Position numbers and translations under genes: made by a program. Of a stretch of DNA of 64,000 nt, positions 26,910 through 36,260 are shown piece after piece. The notes below the pieces were generated by a model, which searched no databases, was not told the DNA's origin, and worked only from the letters and a program-made list of their open reading frames with translations. Each line of letters opens with the position of its first letter. Position 1 is the first letter of the stretch. The DNA is taken from NCBI RefSeq assembly GCF_035961655.1, contig NZ_CP108393.1, forward strand, positions 6,061,001 through 6,125,000, written 5' to 3'. Source of the DNA: Streptomyces sp. NBC_01317 (GTDB lineage Bacteria; Actinomycetota; Actinomycetes; Streptomycetales; Streptomycetaceae).

Positions 26910-28292
26910 TCACGACACCCGGCGGACCACATACGCGGCACCGTGGTCCGCCGGCTCCTCGCCCACGTACGCCTGGCCCCGCATCGCGCACCACGCCGGG
27001 ATGTCCAGCCGCGCCGCCTCGTCGTCCGCGAGGACCGTCACCGTCCCGCCGACCGGCACGTCACCGATCACCTTCGCCAGCTCGATCACCGGGATCGGAC
27101 ACCGCCGCCCGAGCGCGTCCACCACCAGCGTGTCCACCACGAGCGGGGGCGTCGCGCCGGGGCCGGTGACCGTGACCGGCGCGCCCAGCCGGTCCCGTAC
27201 CCCCGCCACCGCCCCGGGCAGCACCTCCAGGAACCGCTCCACCTCCGCCGCCGGGGTGCCCGGCGGCAGCGAGACCCGTACGTTCCCCTCCGACAGCACG
27301 CCCATCGCCCGCAGCACATGGCTCGGGGTCAGCGTGCCGCTCGTGCAGGACGAGCCGGAGTTGACGGAGAAGTCCGCCAGGTCCAGCGCGTGCAGCAGCG
27401 CCTCGCCGTCGGCATAGAGACACGAGAAGGTGACCAGGTGGGGGAGCCGGCGCACCGGATCGCCCACCACCTCGACATCGGGGACCAGTTCCGGCACCCG
27501 GGCGCGGACCAGGTCCACCAGCGTCCGCAGGCGAAGGCCCTCCGCCTCCGCCTCCGCCCGTACCGCGCGCAGCGACGCCGCCGCCGCCACCACCGCCGGA
27601 ATGTTCTGGAAGCCGGGGGCCCGCCCCGACTCCCGCTCGTCGGCGGGGCCTTGAGGGGCGAACCGCACCCCCTTGCGGACGGCCAGCAGCCCCACCCCCG
27701 CGGGACCGCCCCATTTGTGCGCGCTGGCGGTCAGCACCGACCAGCCGCCCTCCACCGGCCCCCACCCCAGCGACTGCGCCGCGTCGACCAGCAGCGGGAC
27801 CTCCCGGCCGCGGCACACCTCGGCGACCCCGGCCACCGGCTGCTCCGTCCCCACCTCGTGGTTGGCGGACTGGAGACAGGCCAGCGCCGTGTCCGTACGC
27901 AGGACTTCACCGTACGACTCGGGCGAAACCGCCCCGAACCGGTCCACCGGCACCTCGGTCACGTCGCCGCCCGCCGCCGCCGCGTGCAGCACCGAGGAGT
28001 GCTCCACGGAGGAGACGGCCACATGCCGGCCGACACGCCGGCGGCCCGCGAGGACCCCGGCCACTCCCGCGTGCACCGCGTGCGTCCCCGAAGGAGTGAA
28101 CACCAGCTCGTCGGGACGGCAGCCGACCGCCTCCGCCGCGGCCTCCCGCGCCGCGTCCAGGAGCAGCGCCGCCCGCCGCCCCTCCCGGTACAGCCGGGCG
28201 GGGTCGGCCCACCCCTCGTCCAGCGAGGCCTGGAGCGCCTGGCGGGCGACGGGGTGGAGCGGGGCGGACGAGGCGGCGTCGAAGTAGGGCAC
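26910..28292 (-). CDS. Cysteine desulfurase-like PLP enzyme fused to a TusA sulfur-carrier domain
   Basis: Residues 1-375 form a class V aminotransferase/NifS-like domain. It has the PLP lysine Lys193 in SAHKWGGP, His98 in VEHSS, and a candidate persulfide Cys316 in SGSSCTSGTLTPSH. Residues about 385-460 form a TusA domain with the sulfur-carrying Cys398 in GRRCPIPVIELAK and a second Cys in IPAWCAMRGQ. A desulfurase and its sulfur acceptor in one chain could pass a persulfide internally. The GTG at 28292 starts the protein; it is divergent from ctaC. The final sulfur acceptor is unknown; tRNA thiolation or cofactor sulfur supply are possibilities. Confidence 0.9.
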   Translation of the reverse strand: MPYFDAASSAPLHPVARQALQASLDEGWADPARLYREGRRAALLLDAAREAAAEAVGCRPDELVFTPSGTHAVHAGVAGVLAGRRRVGRHVAVSSVEHSSVLHAAAAGGDVTEVPVDRFGAVSPESYGEVLRTDTALACLQSANHEVGTEQPVAGVAEVCRGREVPLLVDAAQSLGWGPVEGGWSVLTASAHKWGGPAGVGLLAVRKGVRFAPQGPADERESGRAPGFQNIPAVVAAAASLRAVRAEAEAEGLRLRTLVDLVRARVPELVPDVEVVGDPVRRLPHLVTFSCLYADGEALLHALDLADFSVNSGSSCTSGTLTPSHVLRAMGVLSEGNVRVSLPPGTPAAEVERFLEVLPGAVAGVRDRLGAPVTVTGPGATPPLVVDTLVVDALGRRCPIPVIELAKVIGDVPVGGTVTVLADDEAARLDIPAWCAMRGQAYVGEEPADHGAAYVVRRVS

Positions 28293-28433
28293 GCCGCCAC
28301 GCTAACCCCGGTGCCCGCGCGGCGAGTCGGCCGAGGCACCCGGAGGGGGCGTCAGAAGCGTCCCGGAGGGGGGTATTCCACCCCTTCGAGGTGCGCGGCG
28401 GCGCGTTGGGCACCCTCGCTGCGAGGCCCCGAA

Positions 28434-28474
28434 TTGCGTCCAGTAGGGTTTGGTCCGCATAAACATCCAAACCC
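28434..28474 (+). promoter_or_regulatory. Inverted repeat and possible promoter upstream of ctaC
   Basis: GGGTTTGG (28446-28453) and CCAAACCC (28467-28474) are perfect 8-bp arms around the AT-richer TCCGCATAAACAT. TTGCGT at 28434-28439 lies 18 nt before CATAAA. The arrangement could be a promoter with an operator over its -10 element. Confidence 0.4.
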
Positions 28475-28551
28475 CTGCCCGCGTCAGGGCCGGCGACCGA
28501 CCGACACGGCCGCAGCCGGCCGTGCGGGCGAGACTCTCGGGAAGGCGCTAC

Positions 28552-29514
28552 GTGAGTCCCAACGGCTCCGACCGCTCGTCGCGGCGCCCGATGCGGCGGA
28601 CGCTGCCGCAGGTGCTGACTGCGGGCCTGATCCTTGCGACCGCCACCGGTTGCACGTACAAGGACTTCCCCCGCCTGGGTATGCCCACCCCGGTGACGGA
28701 AGAGGCCCCTCGGATCCTCTCCCTCTGGCAGGGCTCGTGGGCGGCAGCGCTCATCACGGGCGTACTGGTATGGGGTCTGATCCTGTGGAGCGTCATCTTC
28801 CACCGGCGCAGCCGCACCAAGGTGGAGGTACCTCCGCAGACCCGGTACAACATGCCCATCGAGGCGCTGTACACCGTGGTCCCCCTCATCATCGTCTCGG
28901 TGCTCTTCTACTTCACCGCGCGTGACGAGACGAAGCTCCTCAACCTCTCCGACAAGCCGGCCCACACCGTGAACGTGGTCGGCTACCAGTGGAGCTGGGG
29001 CTTCAACTACATCGAGAACGTGGACGGCGACGCGACCACCGGGACGAAGATCCCCAGTGAGATCAGCTCCATCCCGAACCGGTTCCTCAAGGACTTCCCG
29101 AAGGGCGCCGAAGGCGTCTACGACGCCGGTGTCCCGGGCGAGCGGAATCCGCAGACGGGCAACCCCGGCCCGACCCTCTGGCTCCCCAAGGGCGAGAAGG
29201 TCCGCTTCATCCTGACCTCCCGCGATGTCATCCACGACTTCTGGGTGGTGCCCTTCCTGATGAAGATGGACGTCGTCCCGGGCCACACCAACGCCTTCGA
29301 GGTGACCCCCAATCAGGAGGGCACCTTCAAGGGCAAGTGCGCCGAACTCTGCGGCGTCGACCACTCCCGGATGCTCTTCAACGTCAAGGTGGTCTCCCCG
29401 GAGCGTTACCAGCAGCACCTCAAGGACCTGGCGAAGGAAGGCCAGAACGGCTACATCCCGGCGGGCATCGCGCAGACGGACCCCGCCAGGAACGCGGAGG
29501 ACAAGAACCTGTGA
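28552..29514 (+). CDS. ctaC: Cytochrome c oxidase subunit II
   Basis: CtaC receives electrons from the cytochrome bcc complex through its CuA centre and passes them to subunit I. The 320-residue protein has a lipoprotein-type signal (ATATGC, Cys34) and two transmembrane helices (about 62-83 and 105-125). The periplasmic-side cupredoxin domain has CuA ligands Cys263, Cys267, His271 and Met274 in [12 protein letters not shown]. The GTG at 28552 has GGAAGG 7 nt upstream. Its stop overlaps the ctaD start (GTGA), so the two are translationally coupled. It is the first gene of the ctaC-ctaD-ctaF operon. Confidence 0.97.
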   Translation: MSPNGSDRSSRRPMRRTLPQVLTAGLILATATGCTYKDFPRLGMPTPVTEEAPRILSLWQGSWAAALITGVLVWGLILWSVIFHRRSRTKVEVPPQTRYNMPIEALYTVVPLIIVSVLFYFTARDETKLLNLSDKPAHTVNVVGYQWSWGFNYIENVDGDATTGTKIPSEISSIPNRFLKDFPKGAEGVYDAGVPGERNPQTGNPGPTLWLPKGEKVRFILTSRDVIHDFWVVPFLMKMDVVPGHTNAFEVTPNQEGTFKGKCAELCGVDHSRMLFNVKVVSPERYQQHLKDLAKEGQNGYIPAGIAQTDPARNAEDKNL

Positions 29515-31253
29515 GCATCCTCGACGAACCCCAGGGTGCCGCCGCGGCTGAGGACGCGTACCAGAACGAGATTCCGGTACGGCCCAAGCAGCCCGGCAGT
29601 GTCGTCGTGAAGTGGCTGACCACCACCGATCACAAGACGATCGGCACGATGTACCTGATCACGTCGTTCGCGTTCTTCTGCATCGGCGGGGTGATGGCGC
29701 TCTTCATGCGCGCCGAGCTGGCCCGTCCCGGCACGCAGATCATGTCGAACGAGCAGTTCAACCAGGCGTTCACGATGCACGGCACGATCATGCTGCTGAT
29801 GTTCGCGACGCCGCTGTTCGCCGGATTCGCGAACTGGATCATGCCGCTCCAGATCGGTGCGCCCGACGTGGCGTTCCCGCGGCTGAACATGTTCGCCTAC
29901 TGGCTCTACCTCTTCGGCTCGATCATCGCCGTCAGCGGCTTCATCACCCCCCAGGGTGCCGCCGACTTCGGATGGTTCGCCTACTCCCCGCTGTCGGACG
30001 CGGTCCGCTCGCCGGGTGTCGGCGCCGACCTGTGGATCATGGGCCTGGCCTTCTCCGGCTTCGGCACGATCCTCGGTTCGGTCAACTTCATCACCACGAT
30101 CATCTGCATGCGCGCCCCCGGCATGACGATGTTCCGCATGCCGATCTTCACCTGGAACGTGCTGCTGACCGGTGTGCTGGTCCTGCTCGCCTTCCCGGTG
30201 CTCGCCGCCGCCCTCTTCGCACTGGAGGCGGACCGCAAGTTCGGAGCACATGTCTTTGATGCCGCCAACGGCGGAGCCCTGTTGTGGCAACACCTCTTCT
30301 GGTTCTTCGGGCATCCGGAGGTGTACATCATCGCCTTGCCCTTCTTCGGGATCATCTCCGAGATCATTCCGGTGTTCAGCCGGAAGCCGATGTTCGGTTA
30401 CATCGGCCTGATCGCGGCGACGATCTCCATCGCCGGCCTGTCCGTGACCGTGTGGGCCCACCACATGTACGTCACCGGCGGAGTGCTGCTGCCGTTCTTC
30501 TCGTTCATGACGTTCCTCATCGCGGTCCCGACCGGGGTGAAGTTCTTCAACTGGATCGGCACGATGTGGAAGGGCTCCCTGTCCTTCGAGACACCGATGC
30601 TCTGGACGATCGGCTTCCTGATCACCTTCGCCTTCGGTGGTCTGACCGGCGTCATCCTGGCCTCGCCGCCGCTGGACTTCCACGTCTCCGACTCGTACTT
30701 CGTGGTCGCGCACTTCCACTACGTCGTCTTCGGCACCGTGGTGTTCGCGATGTTCGCCGGATTCCACTTCTGGTGGCCGAAGTTCACCGGGAAGATGCTG
30801 GACGAACGGCTCGGCAAGATCACCTTCTGGACGCTGTTCATCGGCTTCCACGGCACCTTCCTCGTGCAGCACTGGCTGGGCGCGGAAGGCATGCCACGCC
30901 GGTACGCGGACTATCTCGCCGCCGACGGATTCACCGCGCTGAACACCATCTCCACGATCAGCTCGTTCCTGCTCGGCCTGTCGATCCTGCCGTTCTTCTA
31001 CAACGTGTGGAAGACCGCCAAGTACGGCAAGAAGGTCGAGGTCGACGACCCGTGGGGCTACGGCCGTTCCCTCGAATGGGCGACTTCGTGCCCGCCCCCG
31101 CGGCACAACTTCCTCACCCTGCCGCGCATCCGTTCCGAATCCCCGGCGTTCGATCTCCACCACCCGGAGATCGCCGCGCTCGAACAGCTGGAGACCTCCG
31201 GTCACGGAGCCGGGACCGGCGCCCTCGCCGGTGGCAAGGAGGCCGGGAAGTGA
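29511..31253 (+). CDS. ctaD: Cytochrome c oxidase subunit I (aa3-type)
   Basis: The catalytic subunit of the aa3 oxidase, a proton pump reducing O2 at the heme a3-CuB site. The 580-residue protein has the twelve-helix core with the expected ligands: the heme-a His in [17 protein letters not shown] with the His-Tyr pair of the CuB site, [10 protein letters not shown], and HFHYVVFGT near the end. The GTG at 29511 overlaps the ctaC stop and its own stop overlaps the ctaF start, so translation of the three is coupled. In actinobacteria it works in a bcc-aa3 supercomplex with the qcr genes further along. Confidence 0.98.
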   Translation: MSILDEPQGAAAAEDAYQNEIPVRPKQPGSVVVKWLTTTDHKTIGTMYLITSFAFFCIGGVMALFMRAELARPGTQIMSNEQFNQAFTMHGTIMLLMFATPLFAGFANWIMPLQIGAPDVAFPRLNMFAYWLYLFGSIIAVSGFITPQGAADFGWFAYSPLSDAVRSPGVGADLWIMGLAFSGFGTILGSVNFITTIICMRAPGMTMFRMPIFTWNVLLTGVLVLLAFPVLAAALFALEADRKFGAHVFDAANGGALLWQHLFWFFGHPEVYIIALPFFGIISEIIPVFSRKPMFGYIGLIAATISIAGLSVTVWAHHMYVTGGVLLPFFSFMTFLIAVPTGVKFFNWIGTMWKGSLSFETPMLWTIGFLITFAFGGLTGVILASPPLDFHVSDSYFVVAHFHYVVFGTVVFAMFAGFHFWWPKFTGKMLDERLGKITFWTLFIGFHGTFLVQHWLGAEGMPRRYADYLAADGFTALNTISTISSFLLGLSILPFFYNVWKTAKYGKKVEVDDPWGYGRSLEWATSCPPPRHNFLTLPRIRSESPAFDLHHPEIAALEQLETSGHGAGTGALAGGKEAGK

Positions 31254-31648
31254 AGATCCAAGGCACGCTCTTCCTCTGGCTGAGCGTCTTCATCCTGGGC
31301 ATCGCCGTGCTGTACGGCGTGTGGTCCAAGGAGGCCGCCGGCACGACGGCGCTCTTCCTGGCCTTCGGCCTGACGATCATGATCGGTTTCTACCTGTCCT
31401 TCACGGCCCGGCGTGTCGACGCCATGGCCCAGGACAACAAGGACGCCGACGTCGCGGACGAGGCCGGCGAGGTGGGCTTCTTCTCCCCGCACAGCTGGCA
31501 GCCCTTCTCGCTCGCCGTCGGCGGCGCGCTCGGCTTCCTGGGCATCGCGATCGGCTGGTGGCTGCTGTACTTCTCGGCGCCGCTGATCCTGGTGGGCCTG
31601 TGGGGCTGGGTCTTCGAGTACTACCGCGGTGAGAGCCGCACCCAGTAG
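31250..31648 (+). CDS. ctaF: Actinobacterial cytochrome c oxidase subunit IV
   Basis: A 132-residue small subunit specific to the actinobacterial aa3 oxidase, needed for assembly or stability of the complex. It has four hydrophobic helices in two hairpins (about 5-22, 28-47, 83-101 and 104-122) with a polar acidic connector between them. The closing [10 protein letters not shown] is typical of the family. The GTG at 31250 overlaps the ctaD stop by GTGA. A terminator follows at 31667, ending the operon. Confidence 0.93.
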   Translation: MKIQGTLFLWLSVFILGIAVLYGVWSKEAAGTTALFLAFGLTIMIGFYLSFTARRVDAMAQDNKDADVADEAGEVGFFSPHSWQPFSLAVGGALGFLGIAIGWWLLYFSAPLILVGLWGWVFEYYRGESRTQ

Positions 31649-31666
31649 CACGACCTGAGGCGAAAA

Positions 31667-31700
31667 GAGGCCGGACACTCCGAGAGGAGTGCCCGGCCTC
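31667..31700 (+). terminator. Terminator of the ctaCDF operon
   Basis: Fifteen-base arms (31667-31681 and 31686-31700) pair with a single A:C mismatch around a 4-nt loop, then run into CCCCCC. Confidence 0.8.
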
Positions 31701-31758
31701 CCCCCGTTCGGCCTACTCCGTCGCGCTGTGGACGGCGAAGCTTCATAGCGTGAGGGGC

Positions 31759-33015
31759 ATGAACCACACCCCACGCTTCCGCACCGTTCTCAGCTGCACC
31801 CTGCTGGTCGTGTCCCTCGGGGCGGGCGCGACCGCGTGCGGGGACAGCGGTGACAACCCCCTCTCGGCCGAGCCCTACGACGCGGCGGGACAGATCGCGT
31901 TCAGCGCCCCCTCCGGCAGCAAGAAGGCCAACCCCGACAAGCCCCTGGAAGTCACCTCCAAGGGCGGCGGCGGCCGCATCACGGACGTCACGGCCACCGA
32001 CACCTCGGGCCGCTACCTCGCCGGTGAACTCACCGCCGACGGCTCACGCTGGCGCTCCACGGCCCCGCTCGCCGCGGGCACCCGCTACACCGTCCACGTC
32101 GCCACCGAGGACGACGGCGGCGCCCCCGGCTCCCGGACGCTCTCCTTCGACACCCAGGCCCCCAAGGGCAAGAAGCTCCTCACGGTCAAGTTCGGCCCCG
32201 AGGCGGGCAAGTACGGCGTCGGGCAGCCCGTCACCGCGACACTCAGCGCCCCGGTCAAGGCGAAGGCGGACCGCGCCGTCGTCGAACGCTCCCTCAAGGT
32301 GCGCTCCAGCCCCGGCGCCCAGGGCGCCTGGCACTGGGTCGACAGCAAGACCCTGCACTTCAGGCCGAAGGAATTCTGGCCCGCGAACGGCACCGTCACC
32401 GCCACCAGTACGCTCCAAGGAGTGAGGGTCGGGAGGTTGTACGGCGGGCCCGTCAAGCCGCTGAAGCTGTCCACCGGCGACCGCGTCGAGGCCGTGGCCG
32501 ACGCCGGATCGCACTACATGACGGTCTACCGCAACGGCAAAGAGATAAAAAGCATTCCCGTGACCACCGGCAAACCGGGCTTCTCCACGCGTAACGGGAT
32601 CAAAGTGATCCTGGGCAAGGAGCAGTTCGTCCGGATGCGCGGGACGAGCGTCGGCATCGCGGCCGGCAGCGGTGAGTCGTACGACCTGCCCGTCTACTGG
32701 GCGACCCGCGTCACCTGGAGCGGTGAGTACGTGCACGCCGCGCCCTGGTCCGTCGGTTCGCAGGGCTCCGCCAACGTCAGCCACGGCTGCGTCGGGATGT
32801 CCACCGACAACGCGAAGTGGTTCTTCGGGGTCGTCCGCCAGGGCGACATCGTGCGGGTCGTCAACAGCGAGGGTCACACGATGGAGAACTTCGGCAACGG
32901 GTTCGGCGACTGGAACCTGAGCTGGGACAAGTGGCGCGGCGGCAGCGTCCTGACCGCCGGCGTCCCGGAAGGCACGGGACCCGCCGCGGCGGGACGGCTG
33001 CGTCCTGAGGTCTGA
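31759..33015 (+). CDS. L,D-transpeptidase lipoprotein (Ldt/YkuD domain)
   Basis: This protein would form or edit 3-3 cross-links in peptidoglycan. The 418-residue protein has a lipoprotein signal (GATACGDSGD). Two immunoglobulin-like Ldt domains (about 45-140 and 140-240) precede a YkuD catalytic domain with the nucleophile in VSHGCVGMS and the upstream His in GEYVHAAPWS. The layout is that of actinobacterial LdtMt2-type enzymes. The ATG at 31759 is chosen; a GTG three codons upstream (31750) is also possible. It stands alone between the two respiratory blocks and ends at a strong shared terminator. Confidence 0.92.
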   Translation: MNHTPRFRTVLSCTLLVVSLGAGATACGDSGDNPLSAEPYDAAGQIAFSAPSGSKKANPDKPLEVTSKGGGGRITDVTATDTSGRYLAGELTADGSRWRSTAPLAAGTRYTVHVATEDDGGAPGSRTLSFDTQAPKGKKLLTVKFGPEAGKYGVGQPVTATLSAPVKAKADRAVVERSLKVRSSPGAQGAWHWVDSKTLHFRPKEFWPANGTVTATSTLQGVRVGRLYGGPVKPLKLSTGDRVEAVADAGSHYMTVYRNGKEIKSIPVTTGKPGFSTRNGIKVILGKEQFVRMRGTSVGIAAGSGESYDLPVYWATRVTWSGEYVHAAPWSVGSQGSANVSHGCVGMSTDNAKWFFGVVRQGDIVRVVNSEGHTMENFGNGFGDWNLSWDKWRGGSVLTAGVPEGTGPAAAGRLRPEV

Positions 33016-33027
33016 CGGGCGACGGGC

Positions 33028-33077
33028 GAACGGGCGGGTGCCGTACGGGGTCACTCCCGTACGGCACCCGCCCGTTC
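33028..33077. terminator. Strong bidirectional terminator
   Basis: Two 22-bp perfectly complementary arms (33028-33049 and 33056-33077) enclose a 6-nt loop, between the convergent L,D-transpeptidase and receiver-like genes. Confidence 0.92.
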
Positions 33078-33103
33078 ATTCCTCCGTGTGAGCCCGGCGG
33101 GGA

Positions 33104-33505
33104 CTACGCCCCCACGGCCTGCCTCGTACGCAGCAGGGCGGCCAGGGTGTCCGCGAAACCGACCGGTTCGACCGGAAGGGTCACCGCGGCGTCCGCGCGG
33201 CTCCAGGTGGCCAGCCAGGCGTCCTGCGGGCGCCCGATCAGGAGCAGCACGGGCGGGCAGTTGAAGATCTCGTCCTTGATCTGCCGGCAGACGCCCATAC
33301 CGCCCGAGGGCGCGGCCTCTCCGTCCAGCACGCAGACGTCGATGCCGCCCTGGTCGAGGGCCTTGATCACGGCGGGCAGGGTGGCGCACTCCAGGAACCG
33401 GATCGGCGGCACGTCGGCGGCCGGCCTGCGTCCCGCCGCCAGCCGTACCTGCTCGCGGGTGTTCGCGTCGTCGCTGTAGACCAGCACCGTGGCGGTCGGC
33501 TGCAT
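33104..33505 (-). CDS. Stand-alone atypical receiver-domain protein
   Basis: A 133-residue protein whose whole length fits a CheY-like receiver fold, with no output domain. It keeps an acidic pair (Asp12, Asp13 in YSDDAN) and a candidate phosphoacceptor Asp61 (CVLDGEAAPSGGMG). The switch Ser/Thr region reads LLLIGRPQD and the usually invariant Lys of the last strand is Leu110 (VTLPVEP). It may therefore bind rather than receive phosphate, or act by another signal. The ATG at 33505 starts it. It is divergent from ctaE, and I believe the pair is conserved in streptomycetes, so a link to respiration is possible but unproven. Confidence 0.8.
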   Translation of the reverse strand: MQPTATVLVYSDDANTREQVRLAAGRRPAADVPPIRFLECATLPAVIKALDQGGIDVCVLDGEAAPSGGMGVCRQIKDEIFNCPPVLLLIGRPQDAWLATWSRADAAVTLPVEPVGFADTLAALLRTRQAVGA

Positions 33506-33688
33506 TGTTCCTCCGTGACATCCGTGTCTGCGAGGGCTTCAGGGCACGTGCCATGAACCGATGCGCGGATGCTACTCCGTCGGACAGCATGTCAGCACGG
33601 GTAATGACAGGTCTTCGCTGGGCCGTTCGGGCTGGACAGGCGCATGGACACACCGAACTGCACCCCCCGGAGTGAGGGCGGGATAAGG

Positions 33689-33707
33689 GACCGACATAAT
33701 GTCGGTC
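33689..33707. promoter_or_regulatory. Perfect palindrome over the ctaE start codon
   Basis: GACCGACATAATGTCGGTC has 9-bp arms around one A, and the second arm begins with the ctaE ATG (33699). It could be an operator, or an mRNA hairpin that hides the start codon. Ribosome-site purines (AAGGG) lie just before it. Confidence 0.5.
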
Positions 33708-34319
33708 GTGGCGACAGCAACGACAGTAGAAACCGGGCACGCGCACCCGTCGGTCAATCGGCCGAACCTCACCAGCGTCGGAACGATCATCTGGCTGAGT
33801 TCCGAGCTGATGTTCTTCGCGGCCCTCTTCGCGATGTACTTCACCCTGCGATCCGTGACGGGGGAGGAGCACTGGAAGGAAGTGGCGTCGTCCCTGAACG
33901 TTCCGTTCTCGGCGACGAACACCACGATCCTGGTGCTCTCCTCCCTCACCTGCCAGCTCGGCGTCTTCGCCGCGGAGCGCGGTGACGTGAAGAAGCTCCG
34001 CACCTGGTTCGTGATCACGTTCGTGATGGGTGCGATCTTCATCGGCGGTCAGATCTTCGAGTACACCGAACTGGTCAGGAACGACGGCATCTCGCTGTCC
34101 TCCGACCCGTACGGCTCGGTGTTCTACCTGACCACCGGCTTCCACGGTGCGCATGTGACAGGTGGCCTGATCGCCTTCCTGTTCGTCCTCGGCAGGACGT
34201 ACGCGGCCAAGAGGTTCACCCACGAACAAGCAACCGCCGCCATCGTTGTGTCCTATTACTGGCACTTCGTCGATGTCGTCTGGATCGGCCTTTTCGCCAC
34301 GATCTACTTGATCAAGTAA
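33699..34319 (+). CDS. ctaE: Cytochrome c oxidase subunit III
   Basis: A 206-residue aa3 oxidase subunit that stabilises subunit I and its proton pathways. It has five transmembrane helices instead of the seven of mitochondrial subunit III, normal for actinobacteria. The conserved segments are [34 protein letters not shown] and [21 protein letters not shown]. The ATG at 33699 is preceded by AAGGGA at 8 nt. It is the first gene of the ctaE-qcrC-qcrA-qcrB cluster, 76 nt before qcrC. A 19-bp palindrome covers the start codon. Confidence 0.97.
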   Translation: MSVVATATTVETGHAHPSVNRPNLTSVGTIIWLSSELMFFAALFAMYFTLRSVTGEEHWKEVASSLNVPFSATNTTILVLSSLTCQLGVFAAERGDVKKLRTWFVITFVMGAIFIGGQIFEYTELVRNDGISLSSDPYGSVFYLTTGFHGAHVTGGLIAFLFVLGRTYAAKRFTHEQATAAIVVSYYWHFVDVVWIGLFATIYLIK

Positions 34320-34395
34320 CGGACCGCGCGCCTGAGCGCGTCCGCACACTGTCCAGCAAGCACCGACGCAGAAGATCCTGACACCGGGGTAATCC

Positions 34396-35205
34396 GTGAA
34401 AAAGCTCTCCGCACGACGACGCCATCCGCTGGCTGCGGTCGTCGTCCTACTCCTCGCGCTGGCGGCCACCGGGGGGCTGTACGCGGCGTTCGCGCCCGCG
34501 GACAAGGCGCAGGCCGACACCACCTCCCAGTCACTCGCCATCGAGGAGGGCAAGAAGCTCTACTCCGTGGGCTGTGCGAGCTGCCACGGAGTGGGCGGCC
34601 AGGGCAGCAGCGACGGTCCCTCCCTGGTGGGCGTCGGCGCGGCCGCCGTGGACTTCCAGGTCGGCACCGGCCGCATGCCGGCCCAGCAGCCCGGCGCGCA
34701 GGTGCCGAAGAAGAAGGTCATCTACTCGCAGAAGGAGATCGACCAGCTCGCCGCGTACGTCGCGTCCCTCGGCGCGGGACCCGCCCAGCCGACCTCGGAG
34801 CAGTACAGCCCCGACGGCGCGGACATCGCCAAGGGCGGCGACCTGTTCCGTACCAACTGCACCCAGTGCCACAACTTCACGGGTGAGGGCGGCGCGCTGA
34901 CACACGGCAAGACCGCACCGAACCTGAACGGCGTCAATCCGAAGCACATCTACGAGGCCATGCAGACCGGCCCGCAGAACATGCCGTCCTTCCCGGACAC
35001 GACGATGCCGGAACAGCAGAAGAAGGACCTCATCGCGTACATCCAGGCGGTGAACGGCTCCGACGCCCCGAGCCCCGGCGGTCTCAACCTGGGCGGCCTC
35101 GGCCCCGTCAGTGAGGGCCTGTTCGGCTGGATCTTCGGGCTCGGCGCATGTATCGCAGTCGCCATCTGGGTCGCGGCCCACACCGCTAAGGCCAAGAAGT
35201 CATGA
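34396..35205 (+). CDS. qcrC: Diheme cytochrome c subunit of the bcc complex
   Basis: QcrC carries electrons from the Rieske protein to CtaC inside the bcc-aa3 supercomplex. The 269-residue protein has an N-terminal membrane anchor (about 12-33), two c-type heme motifs, CASCH (60-64) and CTQCH (155-159), and a C-terminal transmembrane helix (about 243-263). The two heme domains stand for the separate cytochrome c of other bacteria. The GTG at 34396 is the start. Its stop overlaps the qcrA start by ATGA. Confidence 0.97.
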   Translation: MKKLSARRRHPLAAVVVLLLALAATGGLYAAFAPADKAQADTTSQSLAIEEGKKLYSVGCASCHGVGGQGSSDGPSLVGVGAAAVDFQVGTGRMPAQQPGAQVPKKKVIYSQKEIDQLAAYVASLGAGPAQPTSEQYSPDGADIAKGGDLFRTNCTQCHNFTGEGGALTHGKTAPNLNGVNPKHIYEAMQTGPQNMPSFPDTTMPEQQKKDLIAYIQAVNGSDAPSPGGLNLGGLGPVSEGLFGWIFGLGACIAVAIWVAAHTAKAKKS

Positions 35206-36260
35206 GTAGCCAAGAGATTCCAGAAGAAGAGAACCTGCCGAGCGCGCAGGAGCCAGGGCACGGCGGCGCGGTCGAGCGGGCGGACGATCCGTTCGCCGAC
35301 CCGGGACTGCCGGCGCATCAGCCGCGGATCCAGGACATCGACGAGCGCGCCGCCAAGCGGTCCGAGCGGGTGGTCGCCTTCCTGTTCCTGCTCTCGATGC
35401 TGGCGACGGTCGCGTTCATCGCGTCCTTCGTCGCGTTCCCGGTGGACAAGATCGTCTACATCTGGCCGATCGGGCACATCAGCATCCTGAACTTCTCGCT
35501 GGGAGTGACGCTCGGCATCGCCCTGTTCTGCATCGGCGCCGGCGCGGTCCACTGGGCCCGCACGCTGATGTCGGACGTCGAGATGACCGACGAGCGCCAC
35601 CCCATCGCGGCGACGCCCGAGGTCAAGGCGAAGGTCCTGGCGGACTTCGCGGCAGGTGCGTCGGAGTCCGGCTTCGGCCGGCGCAAGCTGATCCGCAACA
35701 CGATGTTCGGGGCGCTGGCGTTCGTACCGCTCTCCGGTGTGGTGCTGCTGCGCGACCTCGGCCCGCTGCCGGAGAAGAAGCTCCGCAGCACCCTGTGGGC
35801 CAAGGGCAAGCAGCTCATCAACATGAACACCCTGGAGCCGCTGCGTCCCGAGGACGTCGTGGTGGGCTCGCTGACCTTCGCCATGCCCGAGGGGCTGGAG
35901 GAGGACAGCGAGGAGTTCCAGCAGGAGATCGCCAAGGCCGCCCTGATGATCGTCCGTATCCAGCCGGACGACATCAAGGACAAGCGCGAACTCGAGTGGT
36001 CCCACGAGGGGATCGTGGCCTACTCGAAGATCTGCACCCACGTCGGCTGCCCGATCAGCCTGTACGAGCAGCAGACGCATCACGTGCTCTGCCCGTGCCA
36101 CCAGTCCACCTTCGACCTCGCCGACGGCGCCCGCGTCCTCTTCGGCCCGGCCGGTCACGCCCTTCCGCAGCTGCGGATCGGAGTGAACGGTGAGGGCAAT
36201 CTCGAGGCGCTCGGCGACTTCGAAGAGCCCGTCGGCCCTGCCTTCTGGGAGCGCGGATGA
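35202..36260 (+). CDS. qcrA: Rieske iron-sulfur subunit of the bcc complex
   Basis: A 352-residue [2Fe-2S] protein that takes electrons from menaquinol. Unlike classical Rieske proteins it has three transmembrane helices (about 55-75, 95-117 and 165-185) after an acidic cytoplasmic N terminus, as known for actinobacteria. The cluster motifs are CTHVGC and CPCHQSTFD, giving two Cys and two His ligands, with the usual disulfide Cys pair. The ATG at 35202 overlaps the qcrC stop and its stop overlaps qcrB, so all three are translationally coupled. Confidence 0.97.
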   Translation: MSSQEIPEEENLPSAQEPGHGGAVERADDPFADPGLPAHQPRIQDIDERAAKRSERVVAFLFLLSMLATVAFIASFVAFPVDKIVYIWPIGHISILNFSLGVTLGIALFCIGAGAVHWARTLMSDVEMTDERHPIAATPEVKAKVLADFAAGASESGFGRRKLIRNTMFGALAFVPLSGVVLLRDLGPLPEKKLRSTLWAKGKQLINMNTLEPLRPEDVVVGSLTFAMPEGLEEDSEEFQQEIAKAALMIVRIQPDDIKDKRELEWSHEGIVAYSKICTHVGCPISLYEQQTHHVLCPCHQSTFDLADGARVLFGPAGHALPQLRIGVNGEGNLEALGDFEEPVGPAFWERG

